Assembly: GCF_014529535.1 (NCBI RefSeq)
Contig: NW_023503807.1
Location: 372,001-436,000, forward strand
Origin: Bradysia coprophila
Lineage: Eukaryota; Arthropoda; Insecta; Diptera; Sciaridae
Direction: 5' to 3'
DNA length: 64,000 nt
Positions 13,670 through 24,517 of this stretch are shown one piece after another. The number at the start of each line of letters is the position of its first letter. Position 1 is the first letter of the stretch. Made by a program: the position numbers and the translations under genes. Below the pieces are notes generated by a model. That model was not told where the DNA came from and made no database searches. It saw only the letters and a program-made list of their open reading frames with translations.

Positions 13670-16600
13670 AGGAACTGTATTTAGTAGTACGTTTGTGATA
13701 TTCGTTGGAGCTTTATTGTTATATTTTGTCCTCGTTTTTACGTTAATTATGAAAATTGATTCGAATTACATTGATAATTTACTTTATTTTTTGACGAACG
13801 CATATTTACATCTGAAAATGAATTCAATTTTTGATTTTTTAATTTTTATTTTCAGATTTTTTAATATCAAATTTTATCAAAACTTCATTGTGTTGGCACA
13901 CTAGATTGAGTATCATAAAAGATGTCTTTTCTATTTTGGTAGTTTGTGTCCCCCTCCAATAAATATGGACGTACGTCTATGTAAATGTGATGGGTCATTT
14001 GGGGTCGTCAGCCAATAAAGATGGTTCAAACACAAACGATAATTTCAAACACTAACAATAATTTCCAACAATAATGACCTGTCAAAAATTGTGATTCCAT
14101 ACACATGGATGAGTCAATTTACTATTTATTTTTCGATTATTATTCTAAAAGCGCGTCTGGATCAATGTTTTATTACTGCAATCTGTAGATCTAATTTGCA
14201 GAAACGTAGCGACATGTAGGCATGGGCGATAATGATAATGATTATCGATAATTATCGATTATCGATAATTGATAATTATCGACTTTTTTTTTCAAAAATT
14301 ATCAAAACAAATATCGATAATCGATAATTATTGATATTTTGATAATTATCAAGATATCGATAATTCGATATTTCGGTCCGAAAATCCTATATTTATCGAT
14401 ATATCGGTATATTATCATGAATATTCAGATAAATATCAAAGTATCGATATTTTGATAATTATCGAATTTCGATATTTTGATAATTATCAATAATTATTAA
14501 ATTATCGATAACAATATGATTAATCGATTATCGATAATTTCTTTCGATTGATATTATCGATAATTTTGAACGTCTTCCATCCCTAGCGACATGGAGCTGG
14601 AAAAGAACCATTCGGTTTATAATAAGATATCTGACGTCCAACAACATTGACTAACTCAACAAACACGTGGTTAACCTTCAATTGAGTCTGTTGGGATCAA
14701 AAGTCGGTCTTTTTCAGCTGTCAAAGTGACCTTTTAAACGTCAAACTAAAAAATATGAAAACTGGTCCCAAAGTCGTTAATTTTTCTTGAAGAAAATTTC
14801 TTCAATTCCTTTGCTGAAGTGGAATTGAAGAAAAATTAACGACTTTGGGATCAGTTTTCATATTTTTTAGTTTGACGTTTAAAACGTCACTTTGACAGAT
14901 GGAAAAGACCGACTTTTGATCCCAACAGACTCAATTGACACATATGCACTTGATATTGTGATTATCGTTATAAAAATGGGTCCGGCTCATTATTTTATCA
15001 ATGTAATTAGTTAATTCGATATTCAACGACAAAAATATCCTCCACAAGCACACGTTGGAAAATGTCATTTTCGGATCAATTATGTGTCAATCACAATTTT
15101 TGACAGGACATTATTGTTGGAAATTATTGTTAGTGTTTGAAATTATCGTTTGTGTTTGAACCGTCTTTATTGGCTGACGACCTCTATTTACAGAGAAATT
15201 ATCACAAGCCTTAAAAGTGAACTCACAATAATTGCGGCTCGCCTGTCCAGCATTTTTAACTAAATTTTTGAAAGTGTACAGTATGTCTCCAGTCAACCTG
15301 AAACCTGACCTGACAGATTTTTGGACCTCCGACCCTTACCATGTAAGGTTAAATGATTTTTTTTTTGATTTATTTTAGAGCGATGGTTTTTCTACAGAAG
15401 TGATTGAAAATTCGCTTTGACCATCTATACCAATTCCACCTGTTTTAATTTAATCTTCGACCAAACCGGGCAGAAAAAAAGTTTACAAATACCAAAACAA
15501 ATTTGTCACTGTAAACATCGATTGGTTTTCACGTTGCCAATTTCAAAGGAGCTTTAAGTGTTTCTGTATAAATGTGTATTAGCACTCTGATAGCAACATG
15601 ACAAATGAAACCATGCTATTAAAAAGTAAACCCATTAAATGGCCTAAAACCCAACCTCGAACCCAACCCTCGATATGAATGGCAAAGTATAACTTTTAAA
15701 CATCACATCCTACCACCCATTGAACTCTCCTCTTTTACACTAATGCTCGAAAATATATGTACATACAACCGATCCGTAAAGCACGTGGTGCCGCATTTAC
15801 AACTTCCGAGTGCGTTTTTGCTGCGTGAACCGGCATGAATGGAGTGAATGAATGTGTGTGGCAACTGGCAGCTTCACTCTTCATTTTTGTTGTGTAACTG
15901 CCGAACGCACTAACTGCGATGTGTAACAGCGAAATGACCCGTGTACATACACAACGCATAACAGACTCAATGTTACGTCTTTCTTTGATGGAATTATAAT
16001 AACCGACTAGAGGTGGATCTGTTTACTATTTGGTACGCTGGATGCGTATGTAATGTACACAACCCATAAAATACTAAACATATCTTTTCTCGATTATTTT
16101 ATTGTTATTGTGATGTTGTGCATTCACCATTTGTATTATAGTGGCTGAAATTTATGTATGTAAAATTCGGAGAGCACAACACACATCGTATATTATATCA
16201 AATGGATGTGCATATTATTACAACTTAGTTTACAGAAGAGCAGCCTATAATTAAACTTACGATTGATTTTTAATACCACGCCCTTTCGAGTAAACCCCCT
16301 TGTGTATTATCATAATTAAATGCCCGTAGTAGTGGGAACGAGTGTGTTTTTGTTTGATATTTGAAGTAAACATAATTTTGGCTCGCCAATTGTTAGTTTC
16401 ATAGATTTACCGTTTTTGTCTCAAATTATTTTTTGTTTTACTTTTTAGATTTAATATTTTTGGGCTACAGCAACGCACTCCAAGCAAAAGTGATCATAGT
16501 CATAAAAACTGTCATATTTAAATTGACCACAAAAATACTACGATAGACATTACTCTAAGATACCAAGGACTATTTTATTGGATTAAGGTCTGTCGACTGG

Positions 16601-18465
16601 TGCACATATCCTTAGATATTATCTTTATTACATCAGCCTTATGTCTTGCACCTTTGGGTCTGAAGGAATTCAGCTTTGTAGAATACAACTTGAGCTCTAA
16701 AGAATTTAATGAACTGCGGGGCATATTCAGTCAGGACATATTTTGTTCATATTTTTAGTTATCTATAATTTATCAAAATTTACTGAAATCTGGTCGTTTA
16801 TTTCTCACATACATATTCAAGGTAATCCGATTTAAAAAAAAAGGCCCTGCAATCGTACAACAGGTAAAAGACACACTAAAATACATTTCTGTGAAAAACT
16901 TTACCATGAAGAAAAATATGAAAGTATCTGAACTACGATACGGTCTCATCATAATAGCAGCTCTCATCTCTATATCTCTATATTTATGCCACAACACACT
17001 TTGTCTCTTAAAACAGCAGCAACATGTTAAAATCGGAATTTACAAAGAATTCGTTTTTTCTGACACATTCAACAATTTGCTATGTATTTGCATGGCATTG
17101 GTTATTTTTTGAACTAATTCAGAAAAAATCGAAAGCTCTATTTGTATCCTGTTGTGGTGGCATGGCATTATATTTATTTCCCAAAAAAATTGTTACACAT
17201 TCGAAAAATAAAATTTTACGAAAGAAAAATGGTCACAAGAAACCCTCAGCTCAACAGTTTGCGCCAAGGATCATTTCGTTACTCTAAATGCAGTCGATAC
17301 CATATGGTAATCGAACAATTTATCGAACTGATCCCAGCAACGATAAATAATTTACGGTGTAATAACACACGGTAAACGAAATAAATTACAGAGCTAAGTA
17401 TTTTGGGTTTGTTTTTGTTATAATCAATAAAACAAAAACCAACACCAACAGCACCAAGAAAATTGAATCTCAGTCTTTTGCTCAATGTGTAATTGAAGCA
17501 TTTGCATTGAATGAATTTTATTTCATAAAATAAATTCCATTACGAAAAAAGCAAAGGAGAAACAATAATAATACCCGAGAATAGCTTAGCTGTTGTCGCA
17601 TAGGGTTCTCATTTAAAAAAAGAAGACCACGAGTTCCACGAAACTTTCGAAATTCCTTTTAACTTTCTTAGAAATAGTAAACCTTTAGTACCTGTTGTTG
17701 TTGTTCAATGCACATTGCATAGAACAACGAGGACAATATTCCGACGAAAAGTGTAAAAAAGAATGTCAAAAACAGTACAAAAATGAATGAAGTAATTGTG
17801 ACGAGTAACGTTTTGACTCAAACAAAATTAACTTTATGCGTTTGCACCCTGTGTGAATATGGAAAAGAGACGGCAATCGTAATCTACTGTTGTATTTATA
17901 CGTGAATTGAAACGAGAGATGCAATGAGTACTACAGTTCTAGCACGACTGTTACAAATAATTAAATGTTCGCAGAAAAGTCAAAACTATTTTGAAATTTC
18001 TGAAAATAATTCATTTTAAAATGAAAACTAGAAAAAAAAAAACAGCAGACATAAAGTACCCTAAGTGCAGTCGAAACCATACGATCGGAACGAAGAAAAA
18101 AATCTGAAAATATACGAGAGCCTCCATTGTTAACGCATTCAGAACTTCATTCGGAATTTATTTGGAAATCAAATAAAACATTAATTCATAGTCGTAATCA
18201 CAATTGCTAATCCTTGATACACAAAAAAAAATCTGGTTATTCAAACTTTATAGTTGTTATTAGTTTCAAAAACAAAATAGAGTTTTGGAGCCCCCGCCCA
18301 TAGAATTGTAAACGCGAAACACCCACAAAGAGAGTGTGGCCTTCTTTGATTTTTGTGCCAGACACCAAATATTGTAAAAAATTTCGCCAGTCCACGCTAA
18401 ACACAACTTACATTCGCTTGCATTGACTCCGCGACTATTGAATCACTGGTGTTATCACTAGTCAT
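6418..18465 (-). CDS. Spps: Spps, Sp1/Sp3/Sp4-like C2H2 zinc-finger transcription factor
   Basis: Nuclear DNA-binding factor of the Sp family, recognising GC/GT boxes; fly Spps helps Polycomb response elements (family knowledge). Coding exons, minus strand: 18465-18412, 13018-12635, 12517-12265, 11947-11597, 11441-10990, 10858-10655, 8089-7549, 7476-7289, 6992-6738, 6531-6418. All joins keep frame at GT-AG sites and give 931 residues. The N-terminal ~650 residues are glutamine-rich, with runs of Q and repeated phrases TPNGQI and IPGTN. A Buttonhead box (VACTCPNC, ~701) precedes three fingers: [38 protein letters not shown] and [17 protein letters not shown] (~721-803). The KTSHLRA, RSDELQR and RSDHLSK helices are the Sp signature. 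An acidic Ser-rich tail ends in NSN. The start used is MTSDNTSDS at 18465; 13586 is an alternative. Confidence 0.93.
8901..10244. mobile_element. TTAA-flanked foldback element, copy 2, in a Spps intron
   Basis: Second copy of the element at 4340-5695: same ends, same centre, TTAA on both sides (8897-8900, 10245-10248), 1344 bp. It lies in the 2.6-kb intron between the 10655-10858 and 7549-8089 Spps exons. Differences from copy 1 are scattered substitutions and a short deletion near 9357. In all four arms two overlapping frames of 60-68 codons stay open ([11 protein letters not shown]... and [10 protein letters not shown]...). I attribute this to recent common origin, not to a proven protein. 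Confidence 0.9.
13494..13586 (-). CDS. Spps: Alternative first coding exon of Spps
   Basis: ATG at 13586 opens a 31-codon frame ([16 protein letters not shown]..., ending HLQAQGLQ) that stops at a CAG|GTCCGT donor in phase 0. This is the phase needed to join the Q-rich exon at 13018. In-frame TAA lies 21 bases upstream and no good acceptor is seen. It therefore reads best as a second promoter's first exon, giving a 944-residue isoform, rather than an internal exon. A long TC/GA tract (13637-13664) lies just upstream. Confidence 0.7.
13637..13664. repeat. (TC)n microsatellite
   Basis: Uninterrupted TC/GA dinucleotide run directly upstream of the alternative Spps first exon. GA tracts are common at fly core promoters, so it may be promoter-associated. 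Confidence 0.9.
14217..14585. mobile_element. hAT MITE filled with ATCGATAATTATCGAT repeats
   Basis: Flanked by exact 8-bp direct repeats GCGACATG (14209-14216, 14586-14593). Ends TAGGCATGGGCGA and the inverse of TAGGGATGGAAGA resemble hAT termini. The interior is almost wholly permutations of ATCGATAATTATCGAT, self-complementary at many scales. Confidence 0.85.
14678..14938. mobile_element. Foldback MITE, 261 bp
   Basis: Near-perfect inverted arms starting TCAATTGAGTCTGTTGGG with a very short centre (about 14805). A target duplication is masked by the palindromic CAATTG at each end. Confidence 0.8.
15183..18411. other. Rest of Spps intron 1
   Basis: No gene or well-bounded repeat recognised. 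A short frame on the minus strand (17715-17692, ATG then CIEQQQQ) ends at a CAG|GTACTA donor in phase 0 and could be a third first exon, but nothing else supports it. Confidence 0.4.
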
Positions 18466-20218
18466 TTTTATTAATTAATTGGACCACAAAAATTTCGATA
18501 ATTTTACGATTCACAAAACTTTCGTAGGAAAAAAAATATTTTTTTTTTTCTAAAACCTTTTTCCACACAGTGTCATCATCATTCGAAAAACACACTTCAT
18601 TCACATTATTACCACTCCGACGATGTTTACGAAATGAAACGAACACGAATCTAGTTTTTATGTTTGGGTATGTGTATCGCCGTTGTATGTTACACGTAAA
18701 TTTTATATGTATTGCACAGAGGCGGCGGCGAAATGAGTACTTTTGTTAAGGAGTTACAACTGTTGCCCGAAATATTTTCATCTTACAGGCAATGGTAAAA
18801 CTGATTTGTCACACTTGGGGCTCAAAAGCAAAGAGCGGAGCGTGTGGTTTGTAAACATTGCTTTCCAGCAGTCGAAAGTTTGAGGCAATGATACAGTTTA
18901 CTTACCCTCACTCTGAAACAAAACAATTTTTTTCTCTTATTTACGTGCACCCCCTCAACAAACCCGACCTTTGCAAATATAACACACACAGCACCTTTCG
19001 CTTTGTGCGCATAGTAAGAATTTCGTATTACAACTCAACAGAATGTCTGGGTTGGTCTCATATTCTCATATAAAGCAGCTTGCTTTTAAACTGGTCGATT
19101 TTGAAATTTATATTTCCAGTGCATAGCAGTAGCTGTCTTGTTCATTTGTTAAATGCGAAAAAGGGAGAAGAGAAGTCATTCGCTCGACTCGGCAATACCA
19201 TCGACCGGTTCTGTGAAAATTGTCTATTCGAAAAGAGGGACGCGCTTTGTGTTCTGCCTTTGTTTGAAATATTCATTTGAACATACACAGCAATCACCTA
19301 CCCTCAAGCATACGAGAGGCCCTTCCAGCAGCTGCACATTATCGTATCATTTTGAAAATTAAAACGCAAGAGGCTAGGCATTACGCGGACCCTCATTCAA
19401 TTTAAAATAATGCCCTACCCAAACAGTCAAATGGACTTGATTGTTATTATTTTATATACGTATAATGCGGGGAGACGTTCTTCTACATCCAGATGTATAC
19501 CGGCTTATAAAAGTGTGTATACGCACTCTAGGAGTATGATTCTATTAGAAAATCGTTGAGGGTATGTACAAATGCTCAATACACTGGCGTTATAGTGCAT
19601 TGAAAAGGGGGTCTTCCGTGTGGCAAAATACCCAAAATGAACTTGAATTATCCATACCCTATAGCAACACCGCCCTGTGTGCAATGTTGTAATGTAATCT
19701 ATAACATTTACTTACAGTGAGAACGTATCAAATTTTGTTGTTACCTCCTCGACGAGTCAACAAATAAAATCAAATATCGACAACGACGACAAAAACAAAT
19801 AAAAAGCTAACGTCGTCTTATAAATGTAGAATATTTGGCAAAACGAAGGAAGATCTCATTTCAGTTTAAGTCGAAATTTCATAGATTAAATCACATATCA
19901 GATTCGACAACTACTTCTCGCAAAGGAGTCCAACTTTCCAACAAAATTCTTTTCGAAATATCTGAAGAATTCAAGCTACAGTAGTGCTGCATTACATTTT
20001 TTTTGCACGTCCGAAGAAACTTGAATTTAGTTAACCTTTCACAGACGGATGGCTTTCGATCGAAGAAATTGATTTAAAATCTTTTACTTCATTTTTTAAA
20101 ACATGCATGCGTGGTCAGCAAACATAAGTCAGACATTGATCTTCGTTCCTGAATTGATCATCGGTAACAGATGACAGCCGTCCGTAACAGGTTAAAAACT
20201 ATTCAGCATGTAATAGTA
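18466..20218. other. Upstream region of Spps, no gene seen
   Basis: Should contain the Spps 5' UTR and distal promoter (minus strand). No convincing core-promoter motif or coding frame could be fixed by eye. Confidence 0.4.
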
Positions 20219-20220
20219 TA

Positions 20221-20366
20221 CCGTGCTATCAAAAAGTCGCCGAACACTAGAACAATAGAACAAAAGAATCACTAACAATATAACAATAGAATCTGTCCTA
20301 TTGTTCTTTTGTTTGCAATTCTTTTGTTCTATTATTCTCATGTTCGGCGACTTTTTGATAGCACGG
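20221..20366. mobile_element. Tc1/mariner-type MITE, 146 bp
   Basis: Inverted ends CCGTGCTATCAAAAAGTCGC, bounded by TA on both sides (20219-20220, 20367-20368). The interior carries CTATTGTTCTTTTGTT-type inverted repeats. The TA target and short ends fit the mariner superfamily; no transposase. Confidence 0.85.
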
Positions 20367-20375
20367 TATTACTTC

Positions 20376-20455
20376 CGAGGTTCCAAGTTGTGTATTTGAT
20401 AAGTGGAGTGTTACAGCCCGACCCGAAGGTTGTCAAATAACAACTTGGAACCTCG
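20376..20455. repeat. Short inverted repeat
   Basis: CCGAGGTTCCAAGTTGT and its complement enclose a centre containing TTACAGCCCGACCCGAA. A related phrase (GTTATAGCCTGACCCGAAAA with TTTTGGAACCGCGTACG) occurs at 24890-24955 in a Gpo1 intron, so this is a dispersed family. Confidence 0.65.
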
Positions 20456-21104
20456 TAAGTGCAATGCTTTACGTGATTAGGCAATGTAAATGAAAATGAA
20501 ACATGCCGTAACACGTAAAATCCATTACATTACTCGGGATAAAAGTGAAAAGTCTCGTTTTCATGTGTTTACTGACCTCGGCTTCGCCTCGGATCAACAA
20601 AATTTACACTAATACGTTTCATCTTTTTATCCCTAGTCAATTCAGTCACAATGCACAAAATGTGTAAACTTTCGAGATGCTTCAGTTGCATAAATCGATT
20701 TATGAATCCCGGTGCAAGGTACTATACTAGGCTAACATCCTAGTATCATAATTACTCATCTAATAACCTACTAATAGCATACGACGATTTTGCAAATTGT
20801 GATGCTGAGTTGCATAAATAACTATTTTTGATACATGTGTATCGAAATGGTTTGTTTTACGGGCTGCAGATGTGAGAAACCATTTTTGTCGGTTTGTACG
20901 TCAAAATCGTCGACAAAACCATTAGTATTGGAAAATCGTGCATAGTGCATAGTGCACAGCGTTGCAGATGGTCGTACTTGTCATAAGCTTTCCGAAAACA
21001 GTCAAGATAACTTTCACTTATCGACACTGCTACTAACATCACAATCTGTCAATTGTAGTTGACAATAGTTTAAGTTTAGCTCGTTTAGTATGTGGTTATT
21101 ATAT
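20456..21104. other. Repeat-derived intergenic DNA
   Basis: Holds CCTCGGCTTCGCCTCGG (20577-20593), a motif found again at 60600 inside another element, and ATCCATTACAT-ACTCGGGATAAAA, which is similar to 47428-47452. No gene recognised. Confidence 0.45.
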
Positions 21105-21210
21105 AGGTGGAAGCACGGGTTTTCAGGGTGTATATTGCACGTGTGTCAACTTGTAAAAATGAAAAATCAAAACCCACTGCTGACCGATGGCGACTCGTTT
21201 CACGAACGAA
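21105..21210. repeat. GGTGGAAGCACGG repeat family, short copy
   Basis: Begins ATAGGTGGAAGCACGGGT and ends near GGCGACTCGTTTCACG. It is a shortened relative of the longer copies at 42457-42700 and 45190-45417 (inverted). Confidence 0.65.
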
Positions 21211-21838
21211 TAATTAAAGAACAAATTCCCTACTCTATTGCATAAACAAAATTCTTCACCTCACTATTATAGTACGGATGAGCCTTCAATTTCTAACAAA
21301 AACATGATAATTTCCGCATCAAATGATTTTAAAGAATTAATAAAAATAAAGTTTGTACAACATCCAAACATCACATTTTGTGTGTTAAGGTATCGTAAAT
21401 TTCAAATTGACCGTTTAATGCACGCCCACTTCAAGCAGTAAGGGTTGTGTTGTGAAGTTCTATTTACATTGTTATACACGTTGATACCGGAAAATGTTAT
21501 TTGTATTTTTACGAACAAATCACTCCTCGACATAGGAAGAACTGATGATATGTTGCATTCCTTTTAATATTATTTTGGATACTATTCGCATCAATGCTGC
21601 CGGTGCACAGTTTTCAAGGTACAAATAACAAGAATCATTTCGTACAAGCAGATTTTGAATTGTAAATAAACTTCAATTGACCTGATGCGAATTATTATCG
21701 TAGCTTGTCTTCCAGAAAACCTTTATGACTTATTTCCTGAAAGTTCTGCAAGCAATGTCTCGGAGAGGATATTAGAAGTAACACAACAAGAGCTCGGTCC
21801 ACGATGGACCTGACATTAATTTTTGATTCCCTTGACTG
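21211..21838. other. Intergenic, nothing seen
   Basis: AT-rich, short frames only. Confidence 0.45.
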
Positions 21839-23390
21839 AAAGTCAGGGTCTTACACCAGAAAATACCAAAAAATGTGGGTAACAAAAAGGTTCACTGTGA
21901 TTGAAATGTATGAAATGGTATGAAAAACGTTAAATGTGGGTAACAAAAAATCGTTGAGGGCACGATAACTTGAGTAATTTTAAACCAATTTGGATGATCC
22001 TTTTTTTTAAATTTGTGGAAGTAAAATACCGAGGCTAAGTTCGAAGATGGGCTATGTGGGACGAAGGATCCGGAAGCTATCCCAGAAAAACAGGATTTTA
22101 CACTGTTGATTATAGCCTCAATCGAAAAAGATTACTTTGATGAAATTTGATTTTGTTGCGTAGTGTGTGTAAATCGTATAAGTACTCAAGGTCTTACGGC
22201 AGAAAAATGTCATGAGCACACTATGATTGAAAAGTGTAGGAAATTTTATGAAAAACGTTAAATGTAACCATCATTCTTTGTAGGCATCTTATATATAAGT
22301 CATTCTCAACAAATTTCTGAATATTTTTTTTAAATTCATTATTCCAACAATCAAACAAAATATGTTACAACTCCCATACGAGTGTGAAGTTTGCGGCCAG
22401 AGCGAAGCGAGGGCCGTAATTCTCACGAGTCGTAATAATTTTATGGGATATTATATTCGACCAATAGAAAAATTCAATTTTACCGATAAAAATAATAAAA
22501 TACCGATAGAAATGTGGTACATGTCGCTGGGACCTCTTCAGTAAATCAGTAAAAAGTAAAAAAAATTGTCTTTCGTTCACTCTTTGTCGATTTTGGAAAT
22601 ATAAAACAAAGGCGGGTGTTCCTAGCGAATTCATCCTTTTACAAAATGTAACGAGAAGGCGTTTTGTTCGTTCCAAGTGAATTCATCCTTCTACAAAATG
22701 TAATGAGAAGGCGTTCTGTTTGTTCCTAGGGAATTCATCCTTTTACAAAATGTAACTTAAAGACGTTTTGTCGATTCCTCACTTTTGTCGTTTTCTGAAT
22801 CGACAAAAGTGAAGAAACGAAAAAAAAAAAATTAATTTATCGGTCGTTTATTACCATCCACATTTTATTCATGAGTGACGGTTTTGTAAAATACCGGGGG
22901 ACTTCCTTTTGTACAAAACTGTAAGAGAAGAACATCTATCGGTTTTTTCTTAAATTTTTACCAAAGTGAAAGAGTCCTCTCATCGTTCCACATTTGTAAA
23001 ACTTCGCATCTACTCTGATTAAATATGACAAAATGGCAATCAAACAGAATAATAGATAGCTCATACGAATGGGAAGTTTGCCAGAGCGAAGCAAGGGCCG
23101 TAATTCACACGAGTCGCATTTTATTTACGATTTGTGGTTGATTGAAAATCTTGCTGCAAATTAAGAAAAATTAGAACTCAAAGATCATTCGGTCTTCGAA
23201 GGTTTATTTGAAAAACTTTTTCTGTCAAATTTCGTTGTAATGTTTAGAGTAATCGATATATTAAATGTAGCCATTTGTAGCAGTGATGCTTCGGAAGTTC
23301 AACAATGAAATTGGACAAAAATATATTGAAAAAATTGTCAGTCAAGGGAACTGACCCGCCCAAAAGGTGGGACCTATTTATTATTATCAC
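21839..23390. repeat. Dispersed repeat with GCGAAGCGAGGGCC motif, copy 1
   Basis: Contains the block GAGTGTGAAGTTTGCGGCC next to GCGAAGCGAGGGCCGTAAT at about 22380-22420 and a diverged second block at 23075-23105. It closes with GTCAGTCAAGGGAACTGACC and AAAAGGTGGGACCTA (about 23338-23372). The same order of blocks occurs at 46430-47380. The left part (21960-22060) also shares GCACGATAACTTGAGTAA and GGCTAAGTTCGAAGATGGGC with the 37437 and 58632 repeats. No coding frame is recognisable. Confidence 0.7.
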
Positions 23391-24517
23391 TGATAAGCGG
23401 CAATCTATTATGTCTGTTGGTACAGTAATATGTACAAGATGAGGGCTTGGAAGAGATACTGATGCATAGAGGGAAATGATTTTTGTCTGATTCATGTTGG
23501 AAATGGTCGCTCTCATTTTCCCATGTAATAATAATGAGTTTCGGACGTTAATTTGAACAGTAAATATTTAAAAAATCGGAAATACAGTCGCGTCGCTATT
23601 TTGAACCCGGAGGGCAAAGCCATAAATCTTTTATGTTGAACTACATCCAGTTATCCATTTTTTTTTGTGTTGAACGATTGACGTGAATTGCACCATTTCC
23701 ATTTAAATGAAAATATCGTACGAAGGTACTTTGGGCACTTTCTTTTCGTTTTTTATCCAATTTAATTGGTCCAATTTCTGCTTATTGTAACTAATTCTGT
23801 TCGGTTCTTTTCTTTTCATTTTTTTATTTAAATTTAAATATCTCGTTTTTTAACAGATAAAATGTAAAGTTTAAAATAAATACAAATTTTAGTTTAATAG
23901 AATAAATAAGGTGGAACAGTGTCGATTCAACAGTTAAATTAATTGCGGGACGCATATAATTGAAACACTCCAATTGATTCTACTAAAACAAACTTAAAAT
24001 GGGATTTTGTTTTAAATAAAAGTTTTTACAGTAAACTGTAAAATCGAAAAAAAATAAATTACAAACATTCTCAACAACAATCGGTGTCTGCAATCAGGGA
24101 ATGAAAATTTTGCTTAAAGCCTAAAAAGTCATTTAGATTTAGGTATTTTCTTTAAAGAATTCTCAAAAATGTTAGATTATTCTATCTAAAGCACGTTACA
24201 AACGCTAAATTATTTCCCTTAATCCGGGTATCATTCCTGATCAACCGTGTCGGATCCGCAATAATTTAACGCATTAACGTTCCTTAAGTTAAAAATTTGC
24301 TCGTTAATTAAAGTGTTTTAAAAAGTTACAAATTCTTCTTTGTTCTTTCAATCGTAGTTCGGATAATTAAGTACTAATATGTCGATGAGTCGTTTGCATT
24401 TGAAAATGTTATATTCAAATCTGTTTTAATGCTAATGTTGTTTGCCGTTGATACGTTTTATCGATGATTTTGTATTGCAAATTGGTATGAAAAAATGTTG
24501 TACTGATATCGTCCGCT
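23391..24517. other. Gpo1 3' flank, no gene seen
   Basis: Very AT-rich; probably includes the Gpo1 3' UTR on the minus strand. Confidence 0.4.

Larger units (their letters stand above)
14003..15182. mobile_element. MITE broken by two inner elements (nested set) in Spps intron 1
   Basis: Outer arms of about 105 bp (14003-14105 and 15078-15182) are inverted copies beginning GGTCGTCAGCCAATAAAG. Between them sit a hAT MITE (14217-14585) and another inverted-repeat unit (14678-14938). No clear target duplication for the outer unit was found. Confidence 0.8.

Noticed and set aside
16773..17375. Several 70-87 codon frames in Spps intron 1
   Set aside because: Low-complexity AT-rich translations, overlapping on both strands, with no splice context.
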